Assembly (NCBI GenBank): GCA_910577815.1 | Contig: CAJTNO010000003.1 | Span: 186,001 to 250,000, forward strand | Reading direction: 5' to 3' | DNA: 64,000 bases | Source: an uncultured Christensenella sp. | GTDB lineage: Bacteria > Bacillota > Clostridia > Christensenellales > CAG-917 | Shown: positions 33,895 through 43,859 of the stretch, piece by piece | Layout of the letters: every line of letters starts with the position of its first letter | How positions within the stretch are numbered: the first letter of the stretch is position 1 | The notes under the pieces: model-generated | Databases searched by the model: none | Told to the model about the DNA's origin: nothing | What the model saw: the letters and a program-made list of their open reading frames with translations, nothing else | Translations under genes and position numbers: made by a program

Positions 33895-34428
33895 TTACAC
33901 AGTTTCAACCGTAATATGGTCGTTTGTAAATACGCATATCTCGCTTGCGATTTCAAGCGCGGAGCGCGCTATGCTTTTAGCGTCCATATCCGTATTTTTT
34001 GCAAGCGCGCGAGCCGCGGCAAGCGCGTAATTGCCGCCGCTGCCTATAGCGCATATTCCGTTTTCAGGCTCTATAACCTCGCCCGTACCCGAAATGACAA
34101 ACAGAGAGGTTTTATCCGCCGCTATAAGCAGCGCCTCAAGTCTTCTGCCGCCCTTATCGGAGCGCCAAAGCTCGGCAAGCTCTACGGCGGAGCGCATCAG
34201 ATTTCCGCTGAATTTCTGAAGCATAGCTTCAAACTTCTCGGACAGCGCAAAGGCGTCGGATACCGAGCCTGCAAAGCCTACGACCACCTTGTCGTTATAT
34301 ATACGCTTTACCTTAACGGCATTGCCCTTCATTATAACGCTATCGCCCATAGTGACCTGTCCGTCACCGGCGATTGCAGTCATACCATCGCGCTTGACCG
34401 CGCAAATAGTAGTTCCGCGAAATTCCAT
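33895..34428 (-). CDS. hslV: HslV peptidase, proteolytic core of HslUV
   Basis: Proteasome-like N-terminal hydrolase. After a five-residue propeptide (MEFRG) the mature protein would begin with Thr6, the nucleophile, in TTICAVKRDG. AGDGQVTMGDSV and KVVVGFAGSVSDAF are family motifs. A Thr nucleophile differs from B. subtilis CodW, which uses Ser. 177 residues. SD GGAGGT lies immediately upstream. The gene lies between trmFO and hslU. Confidence 0.95.
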   Translation of the reverse strand: MEFRGTTICAVKRDGMTAIAGDGQVTMGDSVIMKGNAVKVKRIYNDKVVVGFAGSVSDAFALSEKFEAMLQKFSGNLMRSAVELAELWRSDKGGRRLEALLIAADKTSLFVISGTGEVIEPENGICAIGSGGNYALAAARALAKNTDMDAKSIARSALEIASEICVFTNDHITVETV

Positions 34429-34511
34429 ATTTTTACCTCCAATAGCTTCATATGCGGAGCATCGAAGCGCATTATATATTTTTTGTACGCGCGCTTACAC
34501 GCGCGCAAGCT

Positions 34512-35816
34512 TTAAAAATCGTTAAGCAGCATAGGAATACTTGATATAGACCTTTCGTAATACGCCTGCTTCCTTGCCTTTTTGTCCTTTACATCCGTAA
34601 TGGGCGGAAGTATCCCGAAATTGGCGTTCATCGGTTTGAAATCCGTAGGACAGGAGGCTATGTATCTGCACAGCGCGCCTACTACGGTGATATCCCGAGG
34701 CAGCTCGTACGGAGCATCTCCGAACAGCTCGCAAATCATAGCGTAGCCCGCTATCATTCCGCTCATTATGCTTTCCACATAACCCTCAACTCCCGACAGC
34801 TGTCCCGCGATATAAAGCGGAGTTACCGAGCCTTTTACTCTGAAACGCTCGTCAAGCACCTTCGGCGCATAGACGTAGGTATTGCGGTGCATTATTCCGT
34901 ATCTTAAAAACTCTGCGTTTTTAAGAGCGGGTATCAGCCCGAACACCCTTTTCTGTTCGGCATACGTCAGATTTGTCTGAAAGCCAACCAGATTAAAGCA
35001 ATCTCCCGCGACGTTCTCTCTGCGAAGCTGAACAACGGCATATGCCTTTTCGCCGGTATCGGGATTTCTCAGTCCTATAGGCTTTAACGGACCGAATCTT
35101 ATAGTATCGCTCCCGCGCTTTGCCATCTCCTCGATTGGCATACAGCCCTCGAAAAGCTCACTTTTTTCAAAGTCGTGCAATACAACGGTTTGAGCCGACA
35201 CAAGCTCGGAGTAAAACTGCTCGTATTCATCCCTTTGCATAGGCAGATTGAGGTAGTCGTCGCCGCCCTTGCCGTATCTGCCGCCGAAATACGCCTTGCT
35301 ATAGTCAATGCTTTCCGCGGAAACTATCGGAGCTATGGCGTCATAAAAGAATAACCTTTTTTCGCCGCTTAATTCGCTTATCTCAGCCGCCATTGCATCG
35401 GAGGTAAGCGGTCCTGTAGCTATAACTGTAGGAGTATCGTCAAGCTCCGTCACTTCTTCTCTAATCAGCCTGAAATGCTCATAGGAATTCAGTTTATTTT
35501 CCACAAGCTCGGAAAACATCTTTCTGTCTACCGACAGCGCGCTTCCAGACGGAACTCTCGCCTCTCTCGCAAGAGAAAGCAGTTTGCAGCCAAGCGCGTC
35601 AAGCTCCGCTTTTAGCAGCCCCGAGGCGGTGGTAGGTTCTTCGGATTTAAGCGAGTTGGAGCAAACAAGCTCCGCAAGTCCGTCCGTACTGTGCGCGCCC
35701 GTACCTTTAAACGGTCGCATTTCGTACATATCGACAGGATGTCCCGCTTCAAGCAGCTGCAAGGCGCATTCGCACCCGGCAAGTCCGCCTCCTATCACCT
35801 TTACCTTTTGCTTCAT
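34512..35816 (-). CDS. trmFO: TrmFO, folate-dependent tRNA U54 methyltransferase
   Basis: Flavoenzyme making ribothymidine at tRNA position 54 with methylenetetrahydrofolate as carbon donor. FAD site VIGGGLAGCECALQLLEAG; MRPFKGTGAHSTDGLAELVCSNSL is diagnostic. The C-terminal GVEGYVESIMSGMIAG closes the FAD site. 434 residues. The start overlaps the topA stop by four bases. It belongs to the topA-trmFO-hslV-hslU block. Confidence 0.95.
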   Translation of the reverse strand: MKQKVKVIGGGLAGCECALQLLEAGHPVDMYEMRPFKGTGAHSTDGLAELVCSNSLKSEEPTTASGLLKAELDALGCKLLSLAREARVPSGSALSVDRKMFSELVENKLNSYEHFRLIREEVTELDDTPTVIATGPLTSDAMAAEISELSGEKRLFFYDAIAPIVSAESIDYSKAYFGGRYGKGGDDYLNLPMQRDEYEQFYSELVSAQTVVLHDFEKSELFEGCMPIEEMAKRGSDTIRFGPLKPIGLRNPDTGEKAYAVVQLRRENVAGDCFNLVGFQTNLTYAEQKRVFGLIPALKNAEFLRYGIMHRNTYVYAPKVLDERFRVKGSVTPLYIAGQLSGVEGYVESIMSGMIAGYAMICELFGDAPYELPRDITVVGALCRYIASCPTDFKPMNANFGILPPITDVKDKKARKQAYYERSISSIPMLLNDF

Positions 35817-37933
35817 TCTTCCTCGTCTCCGCCGTTTACAAGCTCCTTATGCTTACACTGTCTGTCCGTGCAAACATAATAGGTTTTGTCGTCGCGCTTT
35901 ACAACCTTCATAGTGTTGCCGCAGTCGGGACAGTAATAAGGAGCGGGTATATCCCAGCTTATAAAATCGCATTGCGGATAGTTTGTGCAGCCGTAAAAGG
36001 TCTTTCCGTTTTTGGATACCCTCTTGCTGACGTCGCCGCCGCACTTGGGACACTTACCTACCACTTCTACGATTTTCTTGATATTCTTACACTTCGGATA
36101 ATTGGGACAAGCAAGGAAAGGACCGTATTTGCCGTGGCGCACAACCATTTTTGCGCCGCACTTATCGCAAACCTCGTCGCTCTCCTCGTCGGGAAGATAC
36201 GAAACTCCGCTCGCCTTTGCGGCTCTGTCCAAAAACCTTTGCAGCCTCGGATAAAACGCGCCTATAAGCTCCTGCCAATGCTGTCCTCCGTCCGCAACCT
36301 TGTCGAGCGCTCCCTCCAGCCTTGCCGTAAAATCAAGGCTCATTATATCCGGGAAATTATGCTCCATATATTCGCTTACAGCCTCTCCGAGCTGCGTCGG
36401 AGCAATCGCCTTTTGCTGTTTTTCGGTGTATTCGCGCTTGGACAGTACGGATATTATGGAGGCGTATGTCGACGGTCTGCCGATTCCGTTCTCCTCAAGA
36501 GCCTTTACAAGCGTAGCGTCGTTATATCTCGCGGGCGGCTTAGTGAACTTCTGCTCGCTCAGCACGTCCTCGAGGCTCAGCTTATCGCCCTCGTTTAAAT
36601 CGGGCATAGTATCGAGCTCCTTGTTGTTGTCCTCTTCCTCCTCGACCGTTGCGGAGTAAACAACGGTAAAGCCCTTAAATTTGACGCTCTTTCCCTTTAC
36701 TACAAAGCCGAGATTATCCGAGCCGCTCGAGCCCAGAATGTGTACGCGCATCGTATTATACTGCGCGCTTGACATCTGAGACGCCATATATCTTTCATAA
36801 ATAAGCTTGTAAAGACGGTACGCGTCCTTATCCATCTTACCTTCGAGAGACTTCGGTGTAAACGACAGGTTTATAGGTCTTATAGCCTCGTGCGCGTCCT
36901 GAGCGTTGTCGCTCGTTTTATAAACGTTCGGTGATTTGGGAGCGTATTCCTCCCCGTAATTCTCCGCTATATATCCAAGCGTAGCCTTTGCAAAGTCGGG
37001 TGAAATTCGCACGCTGTCCGTTCTAATGTAGGTGATGAGCGCGTGCAAGCCCTCTCCCTCTATATTTACGCCCTCATACAGCGACTGCGCAACGCGGCTG
37101 GTGCGGTCGGCGGTAAAGTTCAGTTTATGACTCGCCTCCTGCTGCATAGTAGACGTTGTAAACGGAGGAGCGGGTCTTGATGTGGATACGCTCTTTTTTA
37201 CCTCGTCCACGATATAATCGCAGCCCTTCATAAAATTGCAAATTATGTTCGCTTCTTCCGCGTTTGTAACCTTAATCTTCTTTCCGTTGCTGTCGTTAAG
37301 CGCGGCGTTGAAAATATTGGCTTTAGTCTTTTTTACGCCCGTCTTAAGCAGTATCGCGTTAATATTCCAATACTCCTCGGGCACGAACTCGCGGATTTCC
37401 TTTTCCCTGTCCACAATCATCTTGAGCGCCGCCGATTGAACGCGTCCCGCCGACAGTCCCGGCTTGAGCTTTCTGGAAAGTATAGGAGAAATCTTGTAGC
37501 CGACAAGTCTGTCCAGCACTCTGCGCGCCTGCTGACTGTCCACAAGGTCCATATTTATCTCTCTCGGCTTCGCCATAGCCGCGCGTACGGCTTTGGGAGA
37601 AATCTCGTTAAACTCTATACGAACGTTGTCGTCTTCCACCCCAAGCACGTTCTTCAGATGCCAGCTTATCGCCTCGCCCTCGCGGTCCGGGTCGGTTGCG
37701 AGATATACTTTGTCATACTTCTTAACTGCCTGAGAAAGTTGTTTGATGGTTGCTTCCTTATCCTCGGACACGACATACTGCGGTTTATATCCGTTTTCTA
37801 TGTCAATGCCCAGTGAGCGCTGCGGCAAGTCGCAAACGTGTCCTTTGGACGCCATAACCTGCGCTTCGCCGCCAAGATATTTTTGTATCGTCTGCGCCTT
37901 ATGCGGGGACTCAACAATAATAAGCTGTTTCAT
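35813..37933 (-). CDS. topA: DNA topoisomerase I
   Basis: Type IA topoisomerase that relaxes negative supercoils. The Toprim domain spans residues 1-110 (LIIVESPHKA, ATDPDREGEAISWHL). The catalytic Tyr302 is in LITYIRTDS. The C-terminus carries three four-cysteine zinc modules (CDKCGAKM, CPKCGGDV, CPDCGNTM, each closed by a second Cys pair). 706 residues. It overlaps trmFO by four bases; dprA lies 73 bases upstream on the same strand. Confidence 0.96.
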   Translation of the reverse strand: MKQLIIVESPHKAQTIQKYLGGEAQVMASKGHVCDLPQRSLGIDIENGYKPQYVVSEDKEATIKQLSQAVKKYDKVYLATDPDREGEAISWHLKNVLGVEDDNVRIEFNEISPKAVRAAMAKPREINMDLVDSQQARRVLDRLVGYKISPILSRKLKPGLSAGRVQSAALKMIVDREKEIREFVPEEYWNINAILLKTGVKKTKANIFNAALNDSNGKKIKVTNAEEANIICNFMKGCDYIVDEVKKSVSTSRPAPPFTTSTMQQEASHKLNFTADRTSRVAQSLYEGVNIEGEGLHALITYIRTDSVRISPDFAKATLGYIAENYGEEYAPKSPNVYKTSDNAQDAHEAIRPINLSFTPKSLEGKMDKDAYRLYKLIYERYMASQMSSAQYNTMRVHILGSSGSDNLGFVVKGKSVKFKGFTVVYSATVEEEEDNNKELDTMPDLNEGDKLSLEDVLSEQKFTKPPARYNDATLVKALEENGIGRPSTYASIISVLSKREYTEKQQKAIAPTQLGEAVSEYMEHNFPDIMSLDFTARLEGALDKVADGGQHWQELIGAFYPRLQRFLDRAAKASGVSYLPDEESDEVCDKCGAKMVVRHGKYGPFLACPNYPKCKNIKKIVEVVGKCPKCGGDVSKRVSKNGKTFYGCTNYPQCDFISWDIPAPYYCPDCGNTMKVVKRDDKTYYVCTDRQCKHKELVNGGDEEE

Positions 37934-38006
37934 TCAATCTCCTTGATGTCACAAATATTTTACAGCCGATTGCTGCTTTTATTTATAAGTATACTGCGCC
38001 GTCGGC

Positions 38007-39095
38007 TTACATTCCCGAAAGCGAGTAATAGTTTCCGCCGGTATCCTGAATAAGTCCGTTCATACTCAGATTAAACAGCATAGAGGTAAGCTCGCTTACG
38101 CCTAACTCCGTTTCGGCAAGCAACTCCTCAAAGTGCTTCTCTCCGTCGCGCAAAGCCTCGAGTATCTGACTCTCGGCAAGGCTGATTTCCACAACCTCTT
38201 TCCTGAACACATTGCGCTTTATTCCCATCGCGTCAAGCACGTCCTGCGGACTGATAACCAATGCGTGCGGACACTCCCTCAGCAGTTCGTTTCCGCCCTC
38301 GTTTTCGGCGGCGTATATGTTGCCAGGCACTACAAATATGCTTCTATTCTGGTCGTCGTTTGCAATTCTCATAGTTATAAGCGAGCCGCTTTTCTTAGCC
38401 GCCTGCGCAAGGAAAACTCCTTTGCTAAGCCCGCTGATTATTCGGTTGCGCTCGGGGAAATGATACTGTAACGGCTTTGTACCCAAGGGATATTCGCTTA
38501 CTATTGCGCCGCCGCTCATAAGTATCCCGTCCATAAGACCTCGGTGCTCCGCGGGATATACCACATCAAGTCCGCTTGCAAATACCGCAATCGTAGGCAT
38601 TCCGCTGCTCACGCACGCCTTATGAGCAATTCCGTCTATTCCTCTTGCAAAGCCCGACACAACCGTCAGACCTGCCCTTGCAAACTCTCTTGAAAATTCG
38701 TCCGCAACCTTTTCGCCGTATCTGCTTGCTCGGCGCGAACCGACTACGGCTATGCAGTCCGATTTAAGAGCATCTACGTTACCCTTCACAAAAAGCACGT
38801 GCGGCGGGTCGGGTATATTGGACAAAAGCTGAGGATAATCCGCGTCAAGATATGTAAGCCAATGAATATCCTGCTTTCTCATATCATTGACGATATTATC
38901 GATTTCGTCAAGTTTTTTGTAAAACTCTTTTGCTTTTTCACCGCCTAAAATTTTGGTCGCAGCGTCACGGTTAAACTCGAGCGCGGCGGGAGCGTCGTTT
39001 ACTGCCTTCAAAAGAGTCGCCTTTTTTCTGTAGCCAAGCTCCTCTACGCTTTGCAAAGCGAGCAAGGCTTTTGTATTTACGTCTATTAAATCCAT
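38007..39095 (-). CDS. dprA: DprA, DNA-processing protein for transformation
   Basis: Loads RecA on incoming single-stranded DNA. Extended Rossmann fold with GSRRASRYGEKVADEF, SGFARGIDGIAHKAC, GLDVVYPAEHRGL and FPERNRIISGLS. The C-terminal winged helix lies from about 300 (LAESQILEALRDGEKHFEELLAE). 362 residues. Overlaps the comM stop by one base (TGATG), so the two competence-related genes are translationally coupled. Confidence 0.95.
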   Translation of the reverse strand: MDLIDVNTKALLALQSVEELGYRKKATLLKAVNDAPAALEFNRDAATKILGGEKAKEFYKKLDEIDNIVNDMRKQDIHWLTYLDADYPQLLSNIPDPPHVLFVKGNVDALKSDCIAVVGSRRASRYGEKVADEFSREFARAGLTVVSGFARGIDGIAHKACVSSGMPTIAVFASGLDVVYPAEHRGLMDGILMSGGAIVSEYPLGTKPLQYHFPERNRIISGLSKGVFLAQAAKKSGSLITMRIANDDQNRSIFVVPGNIYAAENEGGNELLRECPHALVISPQDVLDAMGIKRNVFRKEVVEISLAESQILEALRDGEKHFEELLAETELGVSELTSMLFNLSMNGLIQDTGGNYYSLSGM

Positions 39096-40624
39096 CAGTT
39101 GTATTTCCTGTCGAGCCCTCTGTACTGGATTGCCTCCGCTATATGCTGCTGCTGAATATTCTCACTTCCCGCAAGGTCGGCGATTGTACGCGCTACCTTG
39201 AGTATTCTCGTAGTACCTCTCGCGCTAAGATTCAGCTTATCGAACGCCTTTTGCAAAAGCCTCTCGCAATCATCGTCTACGGCGCAAAATTTATTCAGCT
39301 CTCTCGAGCCCATCTCCGCGTTTGTAAGTATGTTCAAGCCCTTAAATCTCTCGAGCTGTATAGCTCTTGCGGCGTTTATTCGCTTTTTAATCTGCGCGGA
39401 GGTTTCGGTCCTGGCGGAGTGTCCGCGCAATTCGCCGTAGGTTATATTATCAACCTCTATCTGCAAATCTATTCTGTCCATAAGAGGACCGGACAGCTTG
39501 GATACATAGTTGTGTATTTGCGTAGGAGTACAGCGGCAAACCTGAGTTTTGGAGCCGTAATTTCCGCAGGGACACGGATTCATACTTGCAAGCAGCATAA
39601 AATTGGCGGGATATTCCACAGTATTTTGCACTCTTGCAACCGTCACCTTTCTGTCCTCGAGAGGCTGGCGCAGAGTTTCAAGCGCTCTACGCGAGTATTC
39701 GGGCATCTCGTCCAAAAACAGCACTCCGTGATTGGCAAGGCTCACCTCTCCCGGCTTAGCCTTAGCCCCTCCGCCCACAAGCGCGGGGACGGTGGTCGTA
39801 TGGTGCGGAGTTCTGAACGGACGCGTAGTCACTATACCTACATTACTGTCCAAAATTCCCGCCACGCTGTGTATCTTGGTGACCTCAATAGCCTCGTCGA
39901 ACGTCATCTCAGGCATAATGGTAGGCACGCATTTTGCAAGCATAGTTTTACCTGCTCCGGGAGGTCCTATCATAATGGCGTTGTGTCCGCCCGCTACGGC
40001 AATTTCCAAAGCGCGCTTTGCAACCAGCTGTCCTTTTACATCAGCAAAATCCACTCCGTAGCCGTTACCCTGACAGCTCGCCTCATAGCTTGACGTGCTT
40101 ACGGGCTCGTATTCCACTCCGCTTAAAAATTCTATAACCTGACGCAGATTTTCAAACGCGTAAACCTCGATGCCCTCAATATAGCTTGCCTCTCTCGCAT
40201 CCGCAAGCGGAATAATAAATTTTTTGTTTCCGTCCTGCATAGCGGAAATTAAAAGCGACATTATGCCGTTTACGTGTCTGAGCTCTCCGTCAAGCGACAG
40301 CTCGCCTACAATAACGTAGTCTTTGTAAAGCTTATTTTCAAGCTGTCCCGAAGCCGCAATTATTCCCACCGCGGCGGCAAGGTCGAAAACAGGACCTTCC
40401 TTTTTTGTATCGGCAGGCGCAAGATTTACGGTAATCCTTTTTGCAGGATACTGAAATCCGCTGTTTTTTATTGCGGAACGCACGCGTTCCTTACTCTCCT
40501 TGGTCGCTGTAGAGGCAAGTCCCACCATTTCGTAGCCGGGAATGCCGCTGTTTATATCAAGTTCGACATCCACAGCGTAACCGTTAAGTCCCTCCAAGGC
40601 ATAGCTTTTTATCTTTGCAAGCAT
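39095..40624 (-). CDS. comM: ComM/YifB-like Mg-chelatase-type AAA+ protein
   Basis: Hexameric helicase-like AAA+ ATPase; ComM promotes branch migration during transformation in some bacteria. The N-terminal Lon-like domain is residues 1-170 (LEGLNGYAVDVELDIN). Walker A GPPGAGKTMLAKCVP; Walker B VLFLDEMPEYSR. The zinc-like NPCPCGNYG motif lies after it. The 509-residue form starts at ATG 40624, matching the family N-terminus MLAKIKSYALEG; the longer frame from 40681 has no support. Coupled to dprA. Confidence 0.9.
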   Translation of the reverse strand: MLAKIKSYALEGLNGYAVDVELDINSGIPGYEMVGLASTATKESKERVRSAIKNSGFQYPAKRITVNLAPADTKKEGPVFDLAAAVGIIAASGQLENKLYKDYVIVGELSLDGELRHVNGIMSLLISAMQDGNKKFIIPLADAREASYIEGIEVYAFENLRQVIEFLSGVEYEPVSTSSYEASCQGNGYGVDFADVKGQLVAKRALEIAVAGGHNAIMIGPPGAGKTMLAKCVPTIMPEMTFDEAIEVTKIHSVAGILDSNVGIVTTRPFRTPHHTTTVPALVGGGAKAKPGEVSLANHGVLFLDEMPEYSRRALETLRQPLEDRKVTVARVQNTVEYPANFMLLASMNPCPCGNYGSKTQVCRCTPTQIHNYVSKLSGPLMDRIDLQIEVDNITYGELRGHSARTETSAQIKKRINAARAIQLERFKGLNILTNAEMGSRELNKFCAVDDDCERLLQKAFDKLNLSARGTTRILKVARTIADLAGSENIQQQHIAEAIQYRGLDRKYN

Positions 40625-40772
40625 ATTATTATCCGTCACTATTAAAATAAAGTTAATAAATAATACCATATACCGCCGCAAATTGCAATAAAATTGAGGG
40701 GGCGACGGATATTTTAAAAAGCCGCAAAATATGCGATTTTATTTGAATAGATATACGCTTTGATTAAAAATA

Positions 40773-40793
40773 AATTCGGCTTAACGCCGAAAT
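40773..40793 (-). terminator. Probable terminator of the SipW/AAA+ operon
   Basis: Six-bp stem TTCGGC / GCCGAA with a five-base loop, followed on the minus strand by TTTATTTTTAATC. It lies 36 bases after the second signal peptidase gene. The stem is short. Confidence 0.5.
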
Positions 40794-40828
40794 AAAAAAT
40801 TTTTATATTGCAAACATTGCAAAGTTTA

Positions 40829-41521
40829 CTATTTTTCGTCACCGCCGTCTTTATTCCGCGACGTTAAAATCTCATCCAACAAACGCTTCTTTTGCTCGTC
40901 CGTAAGGTTATCAATAGAGCTTGCGTCAAGCTTAGCCGACTTGGATTTTTCCGCCGCGACCTTATCCTGCACAAATCCTACAATAATAAGTACTCCCACA
41001 ATACTCAAAGGTAAAGCGATAAGCAAAACATATCCGTACCAATGGCTTAAAAATCTTCTGAGCCCTCCGATAAATACGGATTTACGCACAAATTTAGCTT
41101 TAACCGAATCGGGACTGAGCTGCCAGTTGTCAACGCCGACGTTGGGATTGTCGCCCTTGGTTATAAAATACTCCACGGCTCCGTTCTCCGCACGGTGAAC
41201 CTCTATTATTCTATGAGTAATATTCTGCCCCTTAAGCACGCCGCTCGGAGCGACAAAGGTGATTATATCCCCCTCTTTTAACGCGTTTTTGTCGTCAATG
41301 CTCTTGCAAAGAATGACGTCCGCAGGCTCGATAGTTCCCGACATACTGTCCGTAACCACGTCGTACATATAATATCCGAAAATCTTAGAATCTCCGCCGT
41401 TCTTGCGTTGCGCAAGCATCAAGGATACAATCACAACCAAAAATACAAAAATCACCGCAATAATCGTTGTGGATACAATGTTGTATATTTTCTTTGCTTT
41501 GGTCGGTTGCGGCTTGCTCAT
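40829..41521 (-). CDS. SipW-type signal peptidase I (distal copy)
   Basis: Membrane serine protease of the archaeal/ER type (S26B). N-terminal membrane segment at 17-37; catalytic Ser59 in TDSMSGTIEP; His103 in ITHRIIEV in place of the bacterial Lys. FITKGDNPNV is the box D equivalent. A second membrane segment spans about 162-185. The cytosolic tail contains NLTDEQKKRLLDEILTSR, similar to a motif in the other SipW of this operon. It begins two bases after the DUF2357-like gene. Natural SipW substrates are secreted fibre proteins such as TasA; none is encoded here. Confidence 0.85.
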   Translation of the reverse strand: MSKPQPTKAKKIYNIVSTTIIAVIFVFLVVIVSLMLAQRKNGGDSKIFGYYMYDVVTDSMSGTIEPADVILCKSIDDKNALKEGDIITFVAPSGVLKGQNITHRIIEVHRAENGAVEYFITKGDNPNVGVDNWQLSPDSVKAKFVRKSVFIGGLRRFLSHWYGYVLLIALPLSIVGVLIIVGFVQDKVAAEKSKSAKLDASSIDNLTDEQKKRLLDEILTSRNKDGGDEK

Positions 41522-41523
41522 TT

Positions 41524-43779
41524 TTATTCTTTGCCCTCGCCGCTACCGTCCTCTGCTTTTTTTGCGCCGTCCTTAGCAGTATTTGAATGCGGTTGCTCCG
41601 TACCGTTTGATATTTCCGCTTTGCTTTTAAGGTTGGCGGGACGCTTTCTTCCCGTATTTGCAACAAACATAGTGTCGTATGGCAACTGACTGCCGTCGGT
41701 AAATCGAATAGAGCCGATACCAACCTTGCTTTCGTCTACGACGTCTATTTTTTTCGGGCGCTTCGGTTTAGCGGGAGTAATGTCCGCTTTGGGTTTATTC
41801 GTAGTTTGCGGATTCTTACGGTTACTCGGTTTTTTCTCCTCTTTTACCTCTTTGTTATCGCCGACTTCGGCAACATCCTTCTCTGCCGCAAGCTCCTCCG
41901 CAACCTCTGATTTTTCAGATAAAGCTTCAGCTTTATCTTCCGTAGAGCTATTCTCTACGGTTTCAGGCGCATTCAAGTCCTCGCTTGTTTGCGCAATATT
42001 TATATCCTGCAACACGTCGTCAGAAATGTTTTCTCCGGTATTTTCTTCTACTGCGACGCCTTCCTGCTCGGCTGTCTTTGCCGTCTCCAATTCCTCAAGC
42101 TTTCTTCTGCGCTCCTCGGCAAGCACGGCTTCCTTCTTTTCCGCGGCAATCTTTGCGCGCTGATATCCAAACGGGTCAATGCCGAAGCGAAGTTTACTCT
42201 TATCCTCCGCCGTCACCGTCTGCTCCAGCTCCTTACGCAGTTTATTATAGGACTCCGCACGCTTAGCCATATCCTCTTTACGGCGGCGTATACGATAGTT
42301 CCTATCCTTCTCGTCAACCTCGTCCTGCTTGATAGTACGGTATGCATTAAGACAACGGTCGATAGCGTCCTTAACCTTGGAAATATCCTCGGCTGTAAGT
42401 CTGTCGTCCTCGGGCTTCTTGTAAAGCTTTCTTACTTCAAACAGATGCTTATCGAATTTATCGGCGTCATCGTCGATATCGGGCTCCTCCTGGTCGGCTT
42501 TAGGCGGCATTTCCTTTATAATCTCCACCTCTACGCGCTTTTCGACCTCTACCTCCTGCACTATCTCCTTGCCGCGCTTGGACTGCTCCTGCGGAGTAAA
42601 TTCCGGCTGCTGCTCAGGCTCCTTTTCGGGTTCCTTTTTCGGCTCAATCTCATCGGGCTGCTCGGTGGGCGCAGGCTCGTCGTTCTCATTCTTATGCGTT
42701 TCCTCGAGATTGTCCTTTTCGTCCTCGTTTTCCAGCTGCTCGTCTAACTTTTGAGCAAACTCGTCGCGGTTGAGCTCGTCCTTTTCAAAGTCCATTTCTC
42801 CCACGCGCAGGAAATCGCCGAACTCCTTGTCCTCCATATCCAAATCGGTCTCGTGCTGGTCGTACATACTTTCAAAAAGCATAGTATTTAAGGTGACCAT
42901 ATTCTTGAGTTCGTCTACGCTTTCGCCGTCTATGTCATAATCCTCCACCTCGTCGGAGGTAGAAAAACCGCCCGATACGTTATAGGTTTCTATAAACTGC
43001 CACAGCGTAAGCGCCTTTTTAAAGTTAGGCTCCTTCAATATGACGTTTGTACGCATAATGGGCGGTCTCACGGGCGCGGAATTGCGCATAGATTTTGCAA
43101 AAGAGGATGATAAAAAGTCGGTTATAATTCTGTCTATTTTGGCAACGCGCTCGATTTTAGTCAAGGTCTCCGGGTCAAGGCGCATTACCTCGTCAAAGCT
43201 GAGCTGAGCAAAATATTCCGTTCGGAAGGTAACCTTTTTACTTGGCAGACTAAAGCGCGACTCCACGTCCAACGCCAACACGTCCTGCGTTGCGGATGCC
43301 TTTTTGATTTTGTCGTAGCGCATAGTGACAAAATCCTTAAGCTTTAACAGCAAGGTGTATATAAAGCGGTTTTCGTAAATCTCGAATGATTCTTCCTTTG
43401 TAATATTAAGTATCTTGCTTGGCGTAACCATTCCGTCCTTATCGACCTTGGAAATCATATTGGTATGCTGCGCGAGAAACTTGACCGATTCGGTAGAGAT
43501 ACTTCGTGCAAGCGATACGTCCACGATATCCTCTTCCTGAACGATAAACTTACGCGGATTACGCACAATCGTATCGAGATTAGGCAAAATTTCTTCTATT
43601 GTATCAATCCAATCAATGGAAATGTCCTGTATAAGCCTTTTTTTTGCAAGCTTAAAGCTTGACGAGCCTTTATCGACGCGCTTTTTAAACTGCTCGTAAA
43701 ACTCCTCGTTTTTCAGAACGGATACAATCTTATGAGCGTATTGCTTATATACGTCTTTTGTGATTTGGTTATCTGCCAT
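41524..43779 (-). CDS. Large acidic protein, DUF2357-like N-terminal region
   Basis: 751 residues, no signal peptide or membrane segment. Residues 1-290 are ordered and helical and contain ENRFIYTLLLKL (136-147), which resembles the ENRF motif of DUF2357 proteins that accompany McrB-type ATPases; the PD-(D/E)xK nuclease signature of McrC is not visible. Residues 300-450 are extremely acidic (Glu/Asp/Pro). Residues 450-590 look like charged coiled helices. Residues 590-690 are again low-complexity. A small C-terminal segment (GIGSIRFTDGSQLPYDTMF, near 698-716) may be a docking motif. SD GGAG. Position directly after the AAA+ gene suggests a physical partner. Confidence 0.6.
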   Translation of the reverse strand: MADNQITKDVYKQYAHKIVSVLKNEEFYEQFKKRVDKGSSSFKLAKKRLIQDISIDWIDTIEEILPNLDTIVRNPRKFIVQEEDIVDVSLARSISTESVKFLAQHTNMISKVDKDGMVTPSKILNITKEESFEIYENRFIYTLLLKLKDFVTMRYDKIKKASATQDVLALDVESRFSLPSKKVTFRTEYFAQLSFDEVMRLDPETLTKIERVAKIDRIITDFLSSSFAKSMRNSAPVRPPIMRTNVILKEPNFKKALTLWQFIETYNVSGGFSTSDEVEDYDIDGESVDELKNMVTLNTMLFESMYDQHETDLDMEDKEFGDFLRVGEMDFEKDELNRDEFAQKLDEQLENEDEKDNLEETHKNENDEPAPTEQPDEIEPKKEPEKEPEQQPEFTPQEQSKRGKEIVQEVEVEKRVEVEIIKEMPPKADQEEPDIDDDADKFDKHLFEVRKLYKKPEDDRLTAEDISKVKDAIDRCLNAYRTIKQDEVDEKDRNYRIRRRKEDMAKRAESYNKLRKELEQTVTAEDKSKLRFGIDPFGYQRAKIAAEKKEAVLAEERRRKLEELETAKTAEQEGVAVEENTGENISDDVLQDINIAQTSEDLNAPETVENSSTEDKAEALSEKSEVAEELAAEKDVAEVGDNKEVKEEKKPSNRKNPQTTNKPKADITPAKPKRPKKIDVVDESKVGIGSIRFTDGSQLPYDTMFVANTGRKRPANLKSKAEISNGTEQPHSNTAKDGAKKAEDGSGEGKE

Positions 43780-43859
43780 AACTCTCCGAAATCACCCGAC
43801 CTATCAAAGCATAAGCGTATAAGGTCGGAATTATATAGCAACGGCATAAGCCGCAAGTA

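Noticed and set aside
34485..34511. GC-rich inverted repeat between trmFO and hslV
   Set aside because: Followed by an A-run, not a T-run, on the transcribed strand, so not a terminator; alternating GC repeats pair with themselves by chance.
39071..40093. Plus-strand open frame of 340 codons
   Set aside because: Antisense to comM, which has all expected motifs; codon-bias shadow.
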